From Haloechinothrix aidingensis (GTDB lineage: Bacteria > Actinomycetota > Actinomycetes > Mycobacteriales > Pseudonocardiaceae), in the NCBI RefSeq assembly GCF_013450155.1, contig NZ_JACCKD010000003.1, positions 1 to 64,000 on the forward strand: a DNA stretch of 64,000 nucleotides. Direction: 5' to 3'. The translations under genes were made by a program, and so were the position numbers. Below, piece after piece: positions 63,204-64,000 of this stretch. Under the pieces are notes generated by a model that was not told the origin of the DNA, did not search any database, and worked only from the letters and a program-made list of their open reading frames with translations. Numbering within the stretch: position 1 is the first letter of the stretch; every line of letters begins with the position of its first letter.

Positions 63204-63209
63204 TACAGT
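63204..63209 (+). promoter_or_regulatory. Candidate -10 box for bioD
   Basis: TACAGT ends 8 nt before the GTG at 63218, inside the bioA-bioD gap. It would give a 0-2 nt leader. Confidence 0.4.
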
Positions 63210-63217
63210 GTTGGCTC

Positions 63218-63940
63218 GTGAGCGTGCTGGTCATGACCGGGACGGATACCGGTGTCGGCAAGACGGTGGTCACCGCGGCCGCCGCCGCGCTGTTACGCGC
63301 GAACGGTCATCGCGTCGCGGTCGTCAAGGCCGCGCAGACCGGGGTCGGTGAGCACGAGGACGCGGATCTCGACGTCGTACGCCGGTACGCCGGTGCGGTG
63401 ACCACACACGAGATCCGGCGTTTCCCGGAACCGCTCGCCCCGGAGACCGCGGCGCTGCGTAGCGGCCTCCCGCCGGTCACGCCAGGCGAGGCCGCGGAGG
63501 CCGCTGCGCGGCTCGACGAGACACACGACTACGTCCTCGTCGAGGGGGCAGGCGGCCTGCTCGTGCGGTTCGACCCGGCAGGCGGCACGCTGGCGGACGT
63601 GGCATGGGCACTCGGGGCTCCCGTCGTCGTCGTGGCACGCGCCGGCCTCGGCACGTTGAACGCGACGGCGATGACCGCCGAGGTCGCCGACCGGCGCGGC
63701 TTGCACGTCGCCGGTGTGATCATCGGCACCTGGCCGCGTGACCCCGGAACGGCCGAGCTGTGCAACCTGCACGACCTGCCGGTCGCGGCTGCCGCCCCGT
63801 TGCTCGGGGCGCTCGACGACGGGCTCGGCGAGGCGGAACCGTCCGCGTTCATCGAGGGTGCCCGCCGGGGGTTGTCCCCGTGGTTGGGCGGGAAGTTCGA
63901 TCCCGAGCAGTTCACCGCGAAGTCGGCCGGTCGAACGTGA
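63218..63940 (+). CDS. bioD: Dethiobiotin synthetase
   Basis: 240 residues, GTG start. It closes the ureido ring of dethiobiotin from DAPA, CO2 and ATP. The P-loop TGTDTGVGKT (7-16), the conserved Lys in VVKAAQTGV, the metal/CO2 region RRFPEPLAPETAA, and VEGAGGLLVRFD are present. The C-terminal ~25 residues are variable. It follows bioA, and a bioB or other biotin gene may lie past the window end. Confidence 0.95.
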   Translation: MSVLVMTGTDTGVGKTVVTAAAAALLRANGHRVAVVKAAQTGVGEHEDADLDVVRRYAGAVTTHEIRRFPEPLAPETAALRSGLPPVTPGEAAEAAARLDETHDYVLVEGAGGLLVRFDPAGGTLADVAWALGAPVVVVARAGLGTLNATAMTAEVADRRGLHVAGVIIGTWPRDPGTAELCNLHDLPVAAAAPLLGALDDGLGEAEPSAFIEGARRGLSPWLGGKFDPEQFTAKSAGRT

Positions 63941-64000
63941 TGTTGCTCGCTGTGTACCGGGCCGTGGGGCAGTAGCGTACCGATGCGGCCGGTGGCGACG

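Noticed and set aside
63973-64000. Start of another gene after bioD (TAGCGT then ATG 63983)
   Set aside because: Only 18 coding bases before the window ends; the box-to-ATG distance of 4 nt is not convincing.

Overview
The window reads as a chromosomal segment of a high-GC actinomycete. The gene content and gene order point to the Pseudonocardiaceae (Amycolatopsis, Saccharomonospora or Prauserella type). This is an inference from actinobacterial signature genes (DUF3145, DUF3052, DUF3043, CtaF, the QcrCAB/CtaCE supercomplex, KasA-type FAS-II, PimB), heavy G/C third-position bias and frequent GTG starts. No transposase, integrase, phage gene or CRISPR array was seen.

Layout. 0-4.5 kb: a gene fragment at the edge, an unknown membrane protein, a secreted subtilisin-like protease, DUF3145 and a small anchored protein. 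4.5-14.9 kb: fabF-acpP-fabH-fabD behind a FasR/MabR-type regulator, a TM-helix mechanosensitive-channel relative, aceE, DUF3052, AhpE-type peroxiredoxin and tRNA-Val(UAC). This block follows the order around Rv2238c-Rv2246 of M. tuberculosis. 15-30.5 kb: a more variable stretch with moaA, a HAD phosphatase, an iron-box-controlled siderophore operon (decarboxylase, lysine N-hydroxylase, two NIS synthetases), an unusual aconitase-family protein, a saccharopine-dehydrogenase-like oxidoreductase, DedA, an SDR, and a TetR regulator divergent from an unknown gene. 30.6-61 kb: a second conserved block matching Rv2188c-Rv2217: lipB, TIGR01777 epimerase, sucB/dlaT, lpd, pepA, ilvE, a cobT homologue, DUF3043, an IscA-type protein, asnB, ctaC, ctaF, trpD, ctaE, qcrC-qcrA-qcrB, a DnaQ/GIY-YIG nuclease, two NlpC/P60 wall hydrolases and pimB. 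61-64 kb: two small membrane proteins, then bioA and bioD.

How the genes work together. Central carbon and lipoate metabolism (AceE, SucB, Lpd, LipB) sits near fatty-acid elongation and biotin synthesis, all of which serve acyl-chain production. CtaC/CtaE/CtaF and QcrCAB supply the aa3 oxidase-bc1 branch. The siderophore operon carries two adjacent iron boxes and uses citrate-type NIS chemistry. The next gene downstream is an aconitase-family protein, a possible citrate link.

The most unusual observations are: (i) three copies of one palindrome family, each lodged between convergent genes; (ii) a siderophore operon with two NIS synthetases and no acyltransferase; (iii) a CobT homologue lacking its catalytic Glu and an aconitase-family protein lacking one expected cluster Cys; (iv) three tandem ~35-nt near-palindromic units upstream of an NlpC/P60-VanY fusion; (v) a 123-bp perfect duplication inside sucB; (vi) many TANNNT boxes exactly 6-8 nt before start codons, suggesting leaderless transcription.
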